64,000 nt of DNA from Shouchella rhizosphaerae. Its GTDB lineage: Bacteria > Bacillota > Bacilli > Bacillales > Bacillaceae_D. Below the pieces are notes generated by a model. The model did not search any database. It was not told where the DNA came from and saw nothing but the letters and a program-made list of their open reading frames with translations. Shown here piece after piece: positions 1 to 8,659 of the stretch (position 1 is the stretch's first letter; each line of letters begins with the position of its first letter). The stretch is from the NCBI RefSeq assembly GCF_900142675.1, contig NZ_FRBS01000001.1, positions 868,001-932,000 on the forward strand, written 5' to 3'. Made by a program: the position numbers and the translations under genes.

Positions 1-599
1 TTGCAAGGCCGCAACTGACAAAACGAAACTTTGCGATGTTTTTGCTTCTTGCCCATTATGGCCTCACATTGCAAGAACTTTGTGACCTGCAAATGAATGA
101 TGTCAATTTTGTAAAAGGGACGTTGCTCATTCGCAGAGACAGCGGCCACGACCGTCAGCTTGTACTTTGCCCCAAATACGCCAAGCAGTTGCATGCTTAT
201 TGGACGCTTATCCCTGAACCGGTACGGCCACGTTTACACACGGATGACCCATTGTTTGTCGCTTTTGATTTTACAAGGCGCACATACCATTGGTCCTATG
301 AAAACGACGCGCCTAAAGCGTTGACGGAAATTGCCTTGCAGAAAATGATCCGCACAGAAGTGGCGCGGGCTGGCTTGCGCAAAGGCATCTCCGCTCAGCA
401 TTTTCGTCATTCCTTTTTGCTCAAGTTAATGCTCGCAGGGGAACAGTGGACAACGATTCAGCAAAAAGCAGGGCTAAAAAGCATGCTTTCCTTGCGGCGC
501 TATGCTTTAACGGTCGAAAAAATGAACGTTGCTAGAAGACAAGAGCTTCTTCCGACAGCTGCAGAAACTGAGGCAGACTCCCATCTAAGTAGTTCATAG
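1..599 (+). CDS. Tyrosine recombinase/integrase-like protein, 5' partial, catalytic residues degenerate
   Basis: The reading frame is open to the left edge (first full codon at base 3), so the N-terminus lies outside the window. The first ATG at 36 lies inside the conserved box I region and is unlikely to be the true start. The visible part (about 198 residues) resembles the C-terminal catalytic domain of phage-integrase/XerCD proteins: a box I-like GLTLQEL segment, a box II-like QHFRHSF segment and a terminal RRYAL segment holding a possible nucleophilic Tyr. Against the family pattern, the box I Arg is Thr, the box II His is Gln and the box III His/Trp is Lys; the box II Arg and the Tyr remain. 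It may be a catalytically weak or inactive relative. It converges on hfq, with a hairpin between them. Its biological role is unknown. Confidence 0.7.
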   Translation, partial: ARPQLTKRNFAMFLLLAHYGLTLQELCDLQMNDVNFVKGTLLIRRDSGHDRQLVLCPKYAKQLHAYWTLIPEPVRPRLHTDDPLFVAFDFTRRTYHWSYENDAPKALTEIALQKMIRTEVARAGLRKGISAQHFRHSFLLKLMLAGEQWTTIQQKAGLKSMLSLRRYALTVEKMNVARRQELLPTAAETEADSHLSSS

Positions 600-633
600 C
601 AAGCTGGCTTTATAAAGAGCATTTTAGACAACT

Positions 634-668
634 AAAAAACGGGATGAAAATCGTTGTTTTCATCCCGT
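634..668 (-). terminator. Intrinsic terminator after hfq
   Basis: A perfect 12-bp inverted repeat (639-650 with 657-668, 6-nt loop) is followed on the minus strand by a run of T opposite the A-run at 634-638. It lies just beyond the hfq stop codon, and the stem may also slow plus-strand transcription from the recombinase-like gene. Confidence 0.85.
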
Positions 669-710
669 CCTTGGAAAGAACCGTTTTTATGGTTGCTATG
701 CAAAAAGCGG

Positions 711-944
711 TTATACTTCCGCTTCGTTTTTCAATTGAACATTTTTTTGCGGGGCAAATGTGGAAATGGCGTGCTTGTAAACAAGCTGTTGGCGGCCTTC
801 TGTTTCGACAATGACTGTAAAGTTATCAAATCCCTTTACTTGCCCACGCAATTGAAATCCATTTAATAAAAAAACCGTTACCGGAATGGATTCTTTGCGC
901 AATTGGTTTAAAAACTGATCTTGGATATTTACTGTTGCTTTCAT
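711..944 (-). CDS. hfq: RNA chaperone Hfq
   Basis: Hfq is the bacterial Sm-like protein, a hexameric ring that binds small RNAs and mRNA tails. The 77-residue product has the family layout: an N-terminal helix (residues about 5-18), the Sm1 strand region with [10 protein letters not shown] and FDNF, and the Sm2 signature YKHAIST at about residues 57-63. A short acidic C-terminus follows, the usual length for Bacillus. ATG is preceded by GAGGAG at good spacing. It is the last gene of the mutS-mutL-methyltransferase-miaA-hfq run, 44 bp after miaA, as in many Firmicutes and proteobacteria where miaA-hfq is a conserved pair. A strong hairpin follows. Confidence 0.97.
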   Translation of the reverse strand: MKATVNIQDQFLNQLRKESIPVTVFLLNGFQLRGQVKGFDNFTVIVETEGRQQLVYKHAISTFAPQKNVQLKNEAEV

Positions 945-988
945 GTTGGCTGACTCCTCTCTCTACATCGTTCCTTTACTGATTCGCC

Positions 989-1921
989 TTAAGCAAACCC
1001 TTTTCCTGCTAAAAATGCGTGGACATAATCAAAAATTTTTGCCTTGGCCTCTGGCTCCTCCAAATGAAACCAGACAGCGTCGCTCCGGTTTTTAAACCAA
1101 GTCAGCTGCCTTTTCGCATAGCGGCGTGAATTGGTTTTCAGAGCTTCAATTGCTTCGTCATAGGTGCATTTCCCATCAAAATAAGCATATAGTTCCTTGT
1201 AGCCAATCGCCTGAATGGCCTGGCCTTGGATTCCCCGTTGATAAAGGCGGTGAACTTCTTCCAACAAGCCCGCCTCCATCATCGCATCAACGCGGCGGTT
1301 GATCCGCTCATACAACGCCTGTCTTTCCATTTCTAAGCCAATGAGAACATTGTCAAAACGAGGCCGCGCAAGGCCGTTCTCTTGTTCGGAAAATGGTTTT
1401 CCCGTAAGATGGATCACCTCTAAAGCACGAATAACACGGCGAACATTATTGGCGTGGATCGCTTCTGCTGCTTTTGGGTCTGCTTTTGCTAGCTTTCCGT
1501 GGAGTGCAGCGTTGCCGAAACGACTGGCATACAATTCCATTTCTTCCCTGAATGAGGAATCCGATGGCGCATCGCCAAAAGACAATTCATGGGTAAGCGC
1601 TTGGACGTAAAGACCTGTGCCACCGACTAATAGCGGCCATTTGCCACGGCTGCGAATCGAAGCAATCGCCAAAAGTGCTTTTTCCTGAAACATGGAAACC
1701 GTCCATGTGTCTCCTGGCTCAAGGATGTCAATTAAATGGTGGGGAATGCCAGCCATTTCTTCGACTGTCGCTTTTGCCGTGCCAATATCCATTGTCCGGT
1801 ACACTTGCATCGAATCCCCGCTTATAATTTCAGCACCAAACGTTTTCGCAAGTTCAATGCCAAGGGCCGTTTTTCCTACGGCCGTTGGGCCGACAATCGC
1901 GATGAGCGGTTCTTGCGTCAT
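989..1921 (-). CDS. miaA: tRNA dimethylallyltransferase MiaA
   Basis: MiaA transfers dimethylallyl from DMAPP to N6 of A37 in tRNAs that read UNN codons. MiaB, also in this window, then methylthiolates the product, so the two genes act in sequence. The protein (310 aa) has a P-loop GPTAVGKT near residue 10, the SGDSMQVYR segment with the catalytic Asp, the GGTGLYVQAL segment and a C-terminal RYAKRQLTWFKN tRNA-contact motif. The frame could open 18 bp earlier, but an AAGGAGG box sits 6 nt before the ATG at 1921, which is therefore chosen. It lies 29 bp after the methyltransferase gene and 44 bp before hfq. Confidence 0.96.
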   Translation of the reverse strand: MTQEPLIAIVGPTAVGKTALGIELAKTFGAEIISGDSMQVYRTMDIGTAKATVEEMAGIPHHLIDILEPGDTWTVSMFQEKALLAIASIRSRGKWPLLVGGTGLYVQALTHELSFGDAPSDSSFREEMELYASRFGNAALHGKLAKADPKAAEAIHANNVRRVIRALEVIHLTGKPFSEQENGLARPRFDNVLIGLEMERQALYERINRRVDAMMEAGLLEEVHRLYQRGIQGQAIQAIGYKELYAYFDGKCTYDEAIEALKTNSRRYAKRQLTWFKNRSDAVWFHLEEPEAKAKIFDYVHAFLAGKGFA

Positions 1922-1950
1922 AGGCATCCTCCTTTCCATCCAAATCCATG

Positions 1951-2721
1951 CTAGACTTCCATGACGCCGTATTGGAAAGTAGCATGTTGCCTTCTGTTGA
2001 CGGTAAAACCAAATCGGGCAAATTGCTCGCTTTGCCAGTGGCCCTTTAACACGACAGCACGCCTTGCAACCCGTTTAGCGTCGTCGAGAACAGATTTCGT
2101 CAACGTCTCCGAACAGGCAAAATGTCTCAGCCCTTCGAGTCCAGGTGAAGCGACTTTCGTCTCAAACATCGGGTCAAAATAAACAACATCAACGGATTTG
2201 TCTTTCATATGCTGGAAATAGGCAGCGCTGCCTGTGTTCACAACGTTTACTCGCCGTAATGCCTGCAAGAACGTTTCGTTCCCTTCCTGCCACTCTTTTA
2301 AGCCGGTTGACACAATATGGGCAATTGACTGGCTCGCTTCAAGTCCCGTTACTGTTCCTGTTCTGCCGACAGCAATAGCAGCCATTACCGCATCTGCGCC
2401 CATGCCAAGTGTAGCATCAAGGACTTCATCGCCCGTGCTCAAGCCGGCAGCGTCGATAAAAGGATCCGTTCCTGTTTTCTGCCACTGTTTGTAACGGATA
2501 AACGACGCATTTGGGTGATAAAAAAACGGGACTGCCTCCTTATATTTGTAAAGCGTTTGCCGTTCTTTTCCAACAATGCATACATCTTCGCCGTATGCGG
2601 CAAAGAGTGCTTCAAGAGACCGGTCTTGACGCTCGACAAAACGAGCACCAAGTTTAGCAGCACACAAAGCTGCTTTTTCTTTTAAGGCATTGGCCTGTTT
2701 TCTTGCGGTCGTAACGATCAC
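1951..2721 (-). CDS. RsmJ-like class I SAM-dependent methyltransferase
   Basis: The 256-residue protein has a Rossmann-type SAM-binding motif I (VLDATLGMGADA, about residues 100-111), an acidic residue in a GLEAS strand, and a YFDPMFE motif near residue 183. The last resembles the DPM(F/Y) catalytic motif of the RsmJ family (PF04445), whose E. coli member makes m2G1516 in 16S rRNA. The rRNA target here is therefore plausible but unproven. The start is GTG at 2721 behind GAGGAGA at slightly long spacing. It lies 17 bp after mutL and just before miaA, apparently co-transcribed. No disruption is visible. Confidence 0.8.
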   Translation of the reverse strand: MIVTTARKQANALKEKAALCAAKLGARFVERQDRSLEALFAAYGEDVCIVGKERQTLYKYKEAVPFFYHPNASFIRYKQWQKTGTDPFIDAAGLSTGDEVLDATLGMGADAVMAAIAVGRTGTVTGLEASQSIAHIVSTGLKEWQEGNETFLQALRRVNVVNTGSAAYFQHMKDKSVDVVYFDPMFETKVASPGLEGLRHFACSETLTKSVLDDAKRVARRAVVLKGHWQSEQFARFGFTVNRRQHATFQYGVMEV

Positions 2722-2738
2722 GTTTTTTTGTCTCTCCT

Positions 2739-4703
2739 CTACATGACGCGCTTAAACATTTTCTCCAGTTCATACGTTGAAAAGTGGATCACAACCGGGC
2801 GGCCATGAGGACATGTATACGGCTCTTGACAACGGCGCAGCGTTTCCAGAAGTTGAAACATTTCATCCGTGCGCAAATGGCGATTGGCTTTAATCGCCGC
2901 TTTGCAGCTCATCATAATCGCTGCTTCTTCGCGTAATTCGCCAATGCTAATCCGCTTATTGTCCAAAAGCTGCTCAACCATTTCTCGTATCGTCGATTCT
3001 TCATCGCCTTGAGGAAACCAAGTCGGATGGGAACGAACAACAAATGTATTTTTCCCAAATTCTTCTAAAAATACGCCGACGGCTTCAAGTTTTTCTTTCG
3101 ATTCAGTGACAACAAGTGTTTCCCTCGTTGTCAGCTCAAGTGTAATGGGCACAAGCAATTCTTGTGTCTGTCCTAATGGTTCAGCTAATTTTTGGTGGAA
3201 ATGCTCATATTTAATCCGTTCTTGTGCCGCATGTTGGTCAATTAAGTACATGCCTTGGTCGTTTTGGGCAACAATGTACGTTCCATGCATCTGGCCGACT
3301 GGATACAATGGCGGCATCGCTCCCTTTGCCTCTGCATCGTTGCCTAAAGGCAGTTGTGGCTCAACTACAGCCGCCTCCTCTTCCATTTCCATTGGAAGGG
3401 ACTCGTCTGTTCTTCTATCCGCCTGCTCATATTTTTCTTCTGTGTTGGTTTCCACCCGTTCATTTCGAGGAGGTATACTGGCATTGCTGCCTCTTCCTTG
3501 TTCGACTTCCTCCTCTTGCTGATGTGATGGCGACCAACTGTTGCCTATGCTTGTGCTTTCCTTTTTGCGATCAACTTGGTCGTCGGCAGCTAGCTGGCGC
3601 GGCTGTTGCATCGTCTCGCGCACATGCTCCTTTTCTGGTTGCAACTCGTACGCTAAGGAGAAAGAGAGCTGTTCGCTTTTTGTTTTAGCTGTGTTTTCTT
3701 TTTTCGGCTCAGGTATGAGCGTTTCTTCACTTAACGCCTTTTTAATGCTTTCGGCAATCATTTCGCTAAGTGCTTCTTCCTTGCTTAAGCGTACTTCCAG
3801 CTTAGCCGGATGGACATTGACATCAATTAGCGTCGGATCCATTTCCAACTTGAGAACAGCAATCGGAAAGCGGCCAATCGGCAGCTTTGTGTGAAAGCCT
3901 TGTTGGATCGCTTTTGCCAACTTAAAGTTGCGGATGTAGCGCCCATTTATGAAAATCGACATATACTGCCTGTTTGCTCGTGTCAACTCAGGCTTAGCGA
4001 TATAGCCGCTTAGCTCATAATCCAACGATGAACCCGTAATGGGGACCATTTTTTCTGCTGTTTTGCGGCCATACACTTGGGCAATGACTTGGCGCAAGTC
4101 GCCGTTCCCTGCTGTTTTCAGCACGGTTTTGCCGTCGCTAACATAATGAAAACGAATGTGCGGGTATGCCAACGCCATTCGGTTCATGACTTCGCTCACA
4201 TGCCCCGCCTCTGTTAAAACCGTTTTTAAATATTTTAGGCGTGCAGGCGTATTGTAAAACAAATCAGTGACGACAATGGTTGTGCCTTTGCGTGCTTCAG
4301 AGGGCTGCTTATGGACGATCTTCCCCCCCTCAAGCTCGACTTGCATGCCTGCACTTCCTGTGCTCGTTTGCATGTTTACACGGGAGACAGAGGCGATGCT
4401 TGGCAGCGCTTCGCCGCGAAAACCGAGCGTGCGAATCGTAAACAAATCGCGGTCCGTTTTGATTTTAGAGGTCGCGTGACGAGAAAAAGCCAACTCTAAT
4501 TCATTCGGCTCAATGCCTGTCCCATTGTCAACAATGCGAATCGACGAAAGGCCGCCTTCTTCAATTTCAACTAGAATCTGGCTGCTGTTTGCATCAATCG
4601 CATTTTCGACAAGTTCTTTGACGATAGAAGCAGGACGTTCAACGACTTCGCCAGCAGCAATTTTATTAGAAAGCGCATCGTCAAGCTGTTGAATAACGGC
4701 CAT
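2739..4703 (-). CDS. mutL: DNA mismatch repair protein MutL
   Basis: MutL couples MutS mismatch recognition to strand incision. The 654-residue protein has an N-terminal GHKL ATPase domain with NAIDA, DNGTG and GFRGEAL motifs (first about 110 residues), a transducer domain to about residue 330, a low-complexity acidic linker (about 335-445), and a C-terminal dimerisation domain. The latter carries [12 protein letters not shown], the metal-binding endonuclease motif typical of organisms lacking MutH. ATG at 4703 is preferred over the GTG 9 bp upstream because the GGGGTGG ribosome site is too close to the latter. It follows mutS by 24 bp and is surely co-transcribed. Confidence 0.97.
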   Translation of the reverse strand: MAVIQQLDDALSNKIAAGEVVERPASIVKELVENAIDANSSQILVEIEEGGLSSIRIVDNGTGIEPNELELAFSRHATSKIKTDRDLFTIRTLGFRGEALPSIASVSRVNMQTSTGSAGMQVELEGGKIVHKQPSEARKGTTIVVTDLFYNTPARLKYLKTVLTEAGHVSEVMNRMALAYPHIRFHYVSDGKTVLKTAGNGDLRQVIAQVYGRKTAEKMVPITGSSLDYELSGYIAKPELTRANRQYMSIFINGRYIRNFKLAKAIQQGFHTKLPIGRFPIAVLKLEMDPTLIDVNVHPAKLEVRLSKEEALSEMIAESIKKALSEETLIPEPKKENTAKTKSEQLSFSLAYELQPEKEHVRETMQQPRQLAADDQVDRKKESTSIGNSWSPSHQQEEEVEQGRGSNASIPPRNERVETNTEEKYEQADRRTDESLPMEMEEEAAVVEPQLPLGNDAEAKGAMPPLYPVGQMHGTYIVAQNDQGMYLIDQHAAQERIKYEHFHQKLAEPLGQTQELLVPITLELTTRETLVVTESKEKLEAVGVFLEEFGKNTFVVRSHPTWFPQGDEESTIREMVEQLLDNKRISIGELREEAAIMMSCKAAIKANRHLRTDEMFQLLETLRRCQEPYTCPHGRPVVIHFSTYELEKMFKRVM

Positions 4704-4727
4704 CGTCTCCACCCCTTTTTTCGTTTT

Positions 4728-7343
4728 TTACTTGTTTAGCTGCTTTTGCCACTCATTGATTTTTTCAAGTGCTTGTAACGGTGTCAAGTGCAACACATCG
4801 ACTTCAGCCATTTTTGCCAGTACCGAACGCTCTTTTTTTGTTGGCTGCTTTGGCTTTGTTTCTTCATCAGTCGGAAAGAGCGAGAGTTGCTGCGGTTCTT
4901 CGGCCGTTGCTGCTGTTTCTGTTTTTGCGCTATCGACTGGTTGCTCTACTGAAGCACTTGTCGGCCTTTGTGGAAGATGCTCCAACTCAGTCAAAAGCGC
5001 CTCCGCCCTCGTTGTCACCTGCTTTGGCAAACCGGCCAGTTCTGCGACATAAACGCCATAGCTGCGGTCTGCAGCGCCTTCAATCACTTGATGGAGAAAC
5101 ACGACTGTCCCATTTTCCTCTACTGCCGATACATGGACATTGCGCAACGTATGCAGGGAATCGGCCAACCGTGTTAATTCATGGTAATGGGTCGAAAAAA
5201 GGGTTTTAGCGCCAATGGTTTCATAAATGTATTCAATGATCGCCTGTGCGAGCGCCATCCCGTCATACGTCGACGTACCACGGCCAATTTCATCAAGCAA
5301 AATGAGGCTGTGTGGTGTTGCTTTCACAAGCGCGTCTTTTGTCTCTAACATTTCGACCATAAATGTGCTCTGGCCGCTTGCAAGATCGTCAGCGGCACCA
5401 ATGCGGGTGAAAATTTGGTCGAACAAAGGCAGCGTTGCTTCCGCAGCAGGGACATAGCTGCCGATTTGCGCCATGACGACAGTTAAAGCAAGCTGGCGCA
5501 TATAGGTGCTTTTCCCGCCCATATTCGGCCCCGTAATTAACAGCATATCCCTGTCGCCGGTTAAATCAATGTCATTTTCTACATAACTGCCTCGTTTAAT
5601 GACCGTTTCCACGACAGGATGGCGCCCGCCTTTGATGGCCACATCGCGGCTTTCAGTGATGGTTGGCTTCGTATAGCCGTTTTGTTCGGCAACAGAGGCA
5701 AAACCAGCGAGCACATCCATTTCGCTAATGTCGGCGGCAAGCTTTTGCAAACTGGCGACATAGGCTTCCACTTGTTTACGGATGTCAGCAAATAAACGGT
5801 ATTCAAGATCAGCGAGCTTTTCATCGGCTTCCAATATGAGCGCTTCTTTTTCCTTTAGTTCTGGCGTTATGTAACGTTCAGCATTGGTGAGCGTCTGTTT
5901 GCGTTCGTAGCGGCCGTCTGGCAGCAAATGAGCATTAGCCCTTGTTACCTCAATGTAGTAACCAAATACACGGTTGTAGCCTACTTTTAAGGAGCGTATG
6001 CCTGTTGCCTCGCGTTCAGACTGCTCAAGTTCAGCAATCCACTGTTTGCCATTGCGGCTCGCATCCCGGTAAGCATCCAGTTCTTCGTTATAACCATCTA
6101 CAATAAGGCCACCCTCCGTTAACGAGAGCGGCGGATCATCGACAAGGCTTTGCTCCATCAAGGCCACCAAATCAGCAAACTGCTCAGACTGATTTAACCA
6201 ACGTCCGCCAAGGCCGACTTGTTCCAGCGTTGCCTCGATCTCCGGAATGTTTTGCAGCGAGCGCTTTAATTGCACAAGCTCCCGTGCATTGACGCTGCCG
6301 TAAGCAATACGGGCTGCTAACCGCTCAATGTCGTAAACCTGGCGGAGACAATCGCGCAATTGCTCCCGTTCAAAAAAATGTTCCAGAAACGCTTCTACCA
6401 CTGCCTGTCTGCCAGCAATCGCTTTCCTGTCCACTAAAGGCCGTTCAATCCATTGGCGTAATAGCCTCCCGCCCATTGCTGTTACTGTTTGGTCAATCAC
6501 AGCAAGGAGGGAGCCACTTTTCTTTTTATCACGCAACGTTTGCACTAATTCCAAATTCCGTTTTGCGTGGACATCCATTTTTAAGTAGGAATCAGCCGGA
6601 TGGAAAACAACTTGTTGCAAATGGCGCAAGCTTTGCTTCTGTGTCGCTAGTAAATAATGGAGCATGCGTCCGTAAGCTCGTTTCAGCAACGGCTGTTGAA
6701 TATGGTTGATAAGCCGTTCATATTCTTTAGGCACGTCCTCTTGTTCCTCATAGGACACAACAAAACCTTGCTGTTCGCCAAGCTTCGCTTTCAGTTCTTC
6801 TTCGAGCCCTGCCGGTGCAATCGCTTCTTTAACGCCACTTGCTGCAATTTCTTGGAGAAGCTCTGCGCTCCCTCCTCTGATCAATGTTACATCGCTTTCG
6901 CCTGTAGAAAGGTCGCAACGGGCAATGCCCCACCCGTCCTCCCCTTCGCTGGCAAAGGCAAGCAAATAGTTGTTTTCTTTTTCTGCTAACAACTTGCTAT
7001 TCATTAGCGTACCTGGTGTCAATACTTTTGTTACTTCACGCTTCACAACGCCTTTTGCTGTTTTTGGGTCTTCCACTTGCTCACAAATAGCAATTTTATA
7101 CCCTTTATCAATTAGGCGGGCTATATACGAATCAGCCGAGTGGTACGGAACCCCGCACATTGGAATTCGGTCTTCGCCTTGGCCGCGGCCCGTTAACGTA
7201 ATTTCTAATTCTTGGGCAGCTTTAATGGCATCTTCGTTGAACATTTCATAAAAGTCGCCTAACCGGAAAAATAAAAAGGCGTCCTGGTACTTTGCTTTAA
7301 TTTGCAAGTACTGTTTCATCATGGGGGTATGCATTTGTGCCAT
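4728..7343 (-). CDS. mutS: DNA mismatch repair ATPase MutS
   Basis: MutS recognises mispairs and small loops. The 871-residue protein carries the N-terminal mismatch-contact motif (FRLGDFYEMF, near residue 30, with the intercalating Phe and the Glu), connector, lever and clamp domains, and the ABC ATPase with Walker A GPNMGGKST (about residue 610) and Walker B LILLDEIGRGTST. A QLSLF sequence near residue 812 matches a beta-clamp-binding motif, and the C-terminal helices end in a dimer/tetramer-type segment. Length is normal for MutS1. It is the first gene of the mutS-mutL-methyltransferase-miaA-hfq run, downstream of the cotE terminator. Confidence 0.98.
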   Translation of the reverse strand: MAQMHTPMMKQYLQIKAKYQDAFLFFRLGDFYEMFNEDAIKAAQELEITLTGRGQGEDRIPMCGVPYHSADSYIARLIDKGYKIAICEQVEDPKTAKGVVKREVTKVLTPGTLMNSKLLAEKENNYLLAFASEGEDGWGIARCDLSTGESDVTLIRGGSAELLQEIAASGVKEAIAPAGLEEELKAKLGEQQGFVVSYEEQEDVPKEYERLINHIQQPLLKRAYGRMLHYLLATQKQSLRHLQQVVFHPADSYLKMDVHAKRNLELVQTLRDKKKSGSLLAVIDQTVTAMGGRLLRQWIERPLVDRKAIAGRQAVVEAFLEHFFEREQLRDCLRQVYDIERLAARIAYGSVNARELVQLKRSLQNIPEIEATLEQVGLGGRWLNQSEQFADLVALMEQSLVDDPPLSLTEGGLIVDGYNEELDAYRDASRNGKQWIAELEQSEREATGIRSLKVGYNRVFGYYIEVTRANAHLLPDGRYERKQTLTNAERYITPELKEKEALILEADEKLADLEYRLFADIRKQVEAYVASLQKLAADISEMDVLAGFASVAEQNGYTKPTITESRDVAIKGGRHPVVETVIKRGSYVENDIDLTGDRDMLLITGPNMGGKSTYMRQLALTVVMAQIGSYVPAAEATLPLFDQIFTRIGAADDLASGQSTFMVEMLETKDALVKATPHSLILLDEIGRGTSTYDGMALAQAIIEYIYETIGAKTLFSTHYHELTRLADSLHTLRNVHVSAVEENGTVVFLHQVIEGAADRSYGVYVAELAGLPKQVTTRAEALLTELEHLPQRPTSASVEQPVDSAKTETAATAEEPQQLSLFPTDEETKPKQPTKKERSVLAKMAEVDVLHLTPLQALEKINEWQKQLNK

Positions 7344-7423
7344 AAATTGCCTCCGATATGTTGAAAATCTAATCGCTATTATACCATAGGAAGACAGTTG
7401 ATTTCCTTGAATTTAACGGAAAA

Positions 7424-7450
7424 AAACCGGCTCTCCAAAAAGCGAGCCGG
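7424..7450 (-). terminator. Intrinsic terminator after cotE
   Basis: On the minus strand a CCGGCTC/GAGCCGG stem (7 bp, 10-nt loop) is followed by seven T residues. It sits a few bases past the cotE stop and separates cotE from mutS. Confidence 0.8.
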
Positions 7451-7456
7451 CTTTTC

Positions 7457-8029
7457 CTATCGGTCGATTTCTTCTTGTAAAAAGTTTGGATCAATTTGCT
7501 CAAACTCTTCGTCGCGGATTTCGCCAGTAAGTGAGTCAATCGGGTATTCTTCAATAAGCCCTTGTGGATTGACCGCTACTGCCACTTTCGTTTCACCAAT
7601 GCATTCAACAATAAATTCCCGTTCGACTTGGACATCGACGCTGCGGCCGTCCTCAGAAATGACTGCTTCCAGCGTATTCGGCTGTTGCACAGACTTCGCA
7701 TACACTTCCAATTCTTCGGAAATCACATTGTCATCTTTCATTGTTAAAGGCACGAGGTCGGTATAAGAAACCGTTTGTGTTGCAACGTCCGTTTTCGTGT
7801 TATTGGTATACGAAAACCATACATTAATGTCATAGCTGCCATTAACTTCGACTGTATCGCCACGCTTTTTCGCACTGTACGTATGGTTAATAATCCAGCA
7901 GCCGAGTATGCTTGACGGTGGCTCTGGTGGACGGATATGATGTGTCGCTTCTGAAAATTTGCGCCCTTTGCCGCAGACAGCTTTCGTAATAATCTCGCGA
8001 TAACTCGTTTCATTTTTTGAGTCAGCCAT
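7457..8029 (-). CDS. cotE: Outer spore coat morphogenetic protein CotE
   Basis: CotE assembles the outer coat of the endospore in the mother cell. The product (190 aa) shows typical family segments: YREIITKAVCGKGRKFS at the N-terminus, SSILGCWIINHTY, then NVWFSY, with an acidic C-terminal tail as in Bacillus CotE (about 181 aa). The longest frame begins 42 bp upstream, but GGGAGGT sits 5 nt before the ATG at 8029 and the N-terminus then matches the family. It lies between ricA and mutS, the same neighbourhood as in B. subtilis. The mother-cell sigma promoters known in B. subtilis could not be placed with confidence in 8030-8187. Confidence 0.95.
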   Translation of the reverse strand: MADSKNETSYREIITKAVCGKGRKFSEATHHIRPPEPPSSILGCWIINHTYSAKKRGDTVEVNGSYDINVWFSYTNNTKTDVATQTVSYTDLVPLTMKDDNVISEELEVYAKSVQQPNTLEAVISEDGRSVDVQVEREFIVECIGETKVAVAVNPQGLIEEYPIDSLTGEIRDEEFEQIDPNFLQEEIDR

Positions 8030-8186
8030 CGTGTACCTCCCATTTTTCATTTTGCCTATTGCAAGAGACATTCGCCTTGTTTTTCACATTGCCCACATCC
8101 GCTCATCGTGTTGTGCAACGCCCCTACGCCTAGACGTCTCTATACCAAGCTATGAATCACTGACCCTGTTTAGACCTATAAAACAA

Positions 8187-8209
8187 AAACACGGCATTGC
8201 TGCCGTGTT
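8187..8209 (-). terminator. Intrinsic terminator after ricA
   Basis: A perfect 9-bp stem (8188-8196 with 8201-8209) with a TTGC loop is followed on the minus strand by TTTTTG. It lies about 30 nt beyond the ricA stop and ends the miaB-ricA unit. Confidence 0.8.
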
Positions 8210-8210
8210 C

Positions 8211-8241
8211 AGACTATAGACAAACGCTCGCATATGTCGTT
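8211..8241. repeat. Recurring 3'-UTR element, copy A
   Basis: This 31-bp segment between the ricA stop and its terminator matches 24 of 31 positions of 34706-34736, which lies in the same position after dapA. Its inner 17 bp (8225-8241) also matches the reverse complement of 39709-39725 after ymxH with one mismatch. Identity was counted by eye. Function is unknown. Confidence 0.5.
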
Positions 8242-8659
8242 AACATGAATGAAAGGGGCTTTTCGTCGTTGTTCCTCGCATGACATCGCCATCCATCGAA
8301 CGGATAATTTCATCTGTAACTGTTTTAGACACGGTGTTCGTGATTAATTGCAACAATTCGTTGACTTCAACTTGACTCCGTTTAAATTCTTGCACAAGAG
8401 GAATCTCATCAATTTGATCATGCAATTTATCAATTTTCGCTTCCACTTCTTTTAACGCTTCCGTCTTCCCGTAATGCTTCAAATTAACGGCTTCTTTTTG
8501 GTAGCGTTTAATGTCGGCAATCATTTCCTGGACGCGAAGATGTTCGTTGATTTTCTTTTCTGCGCGCTTGAAAAAATCAACTTCCTCTGTCCGTGCGAGC
8601 ATATTTGCCAGTTCTTTTGCTTTGTCTTTGATTTCCTGTCTTGTATACAACTTTGTCAT
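8240..8659 (-). CDS. ricA: RicA/YmcA regulator, YlbF family
   Basis: RicA (YmcA) forms the Y-complex with RicF (YlbF) and RicT (YaaT) in B. subtilis; that complex stimulates RNase Y cleavage of specific mRNAs and affects sporulation, competence and biofilm. The 139-residue helical protein matches the family: [23 protein letters not shown] near the start, then NLKHYGK and IPLVQEF. It has a single Cys, the last residue; the B. subtilis complex binds iron-sulfur clusters through cysteines, so this terminal Cys may matter (inference). The gene overlaps the end of miaB by 4 nt (ATGA). The RNase Y gene itself (rny) is in the same window. Confidence 0.93.
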   Translation of the reverse strand: MTKLYTRQEIKDKAKELANMLARTEEVDFFKRAEKKINEHLRVQEMIADIKRYQKEAVNLKHYGKTEALKEVEAKIDKLHDQIDEIPLVQEFKRSQVEVNELLQLITNTVSKTVTDEIIRSMDGDVMRGTTTKSPFHSC

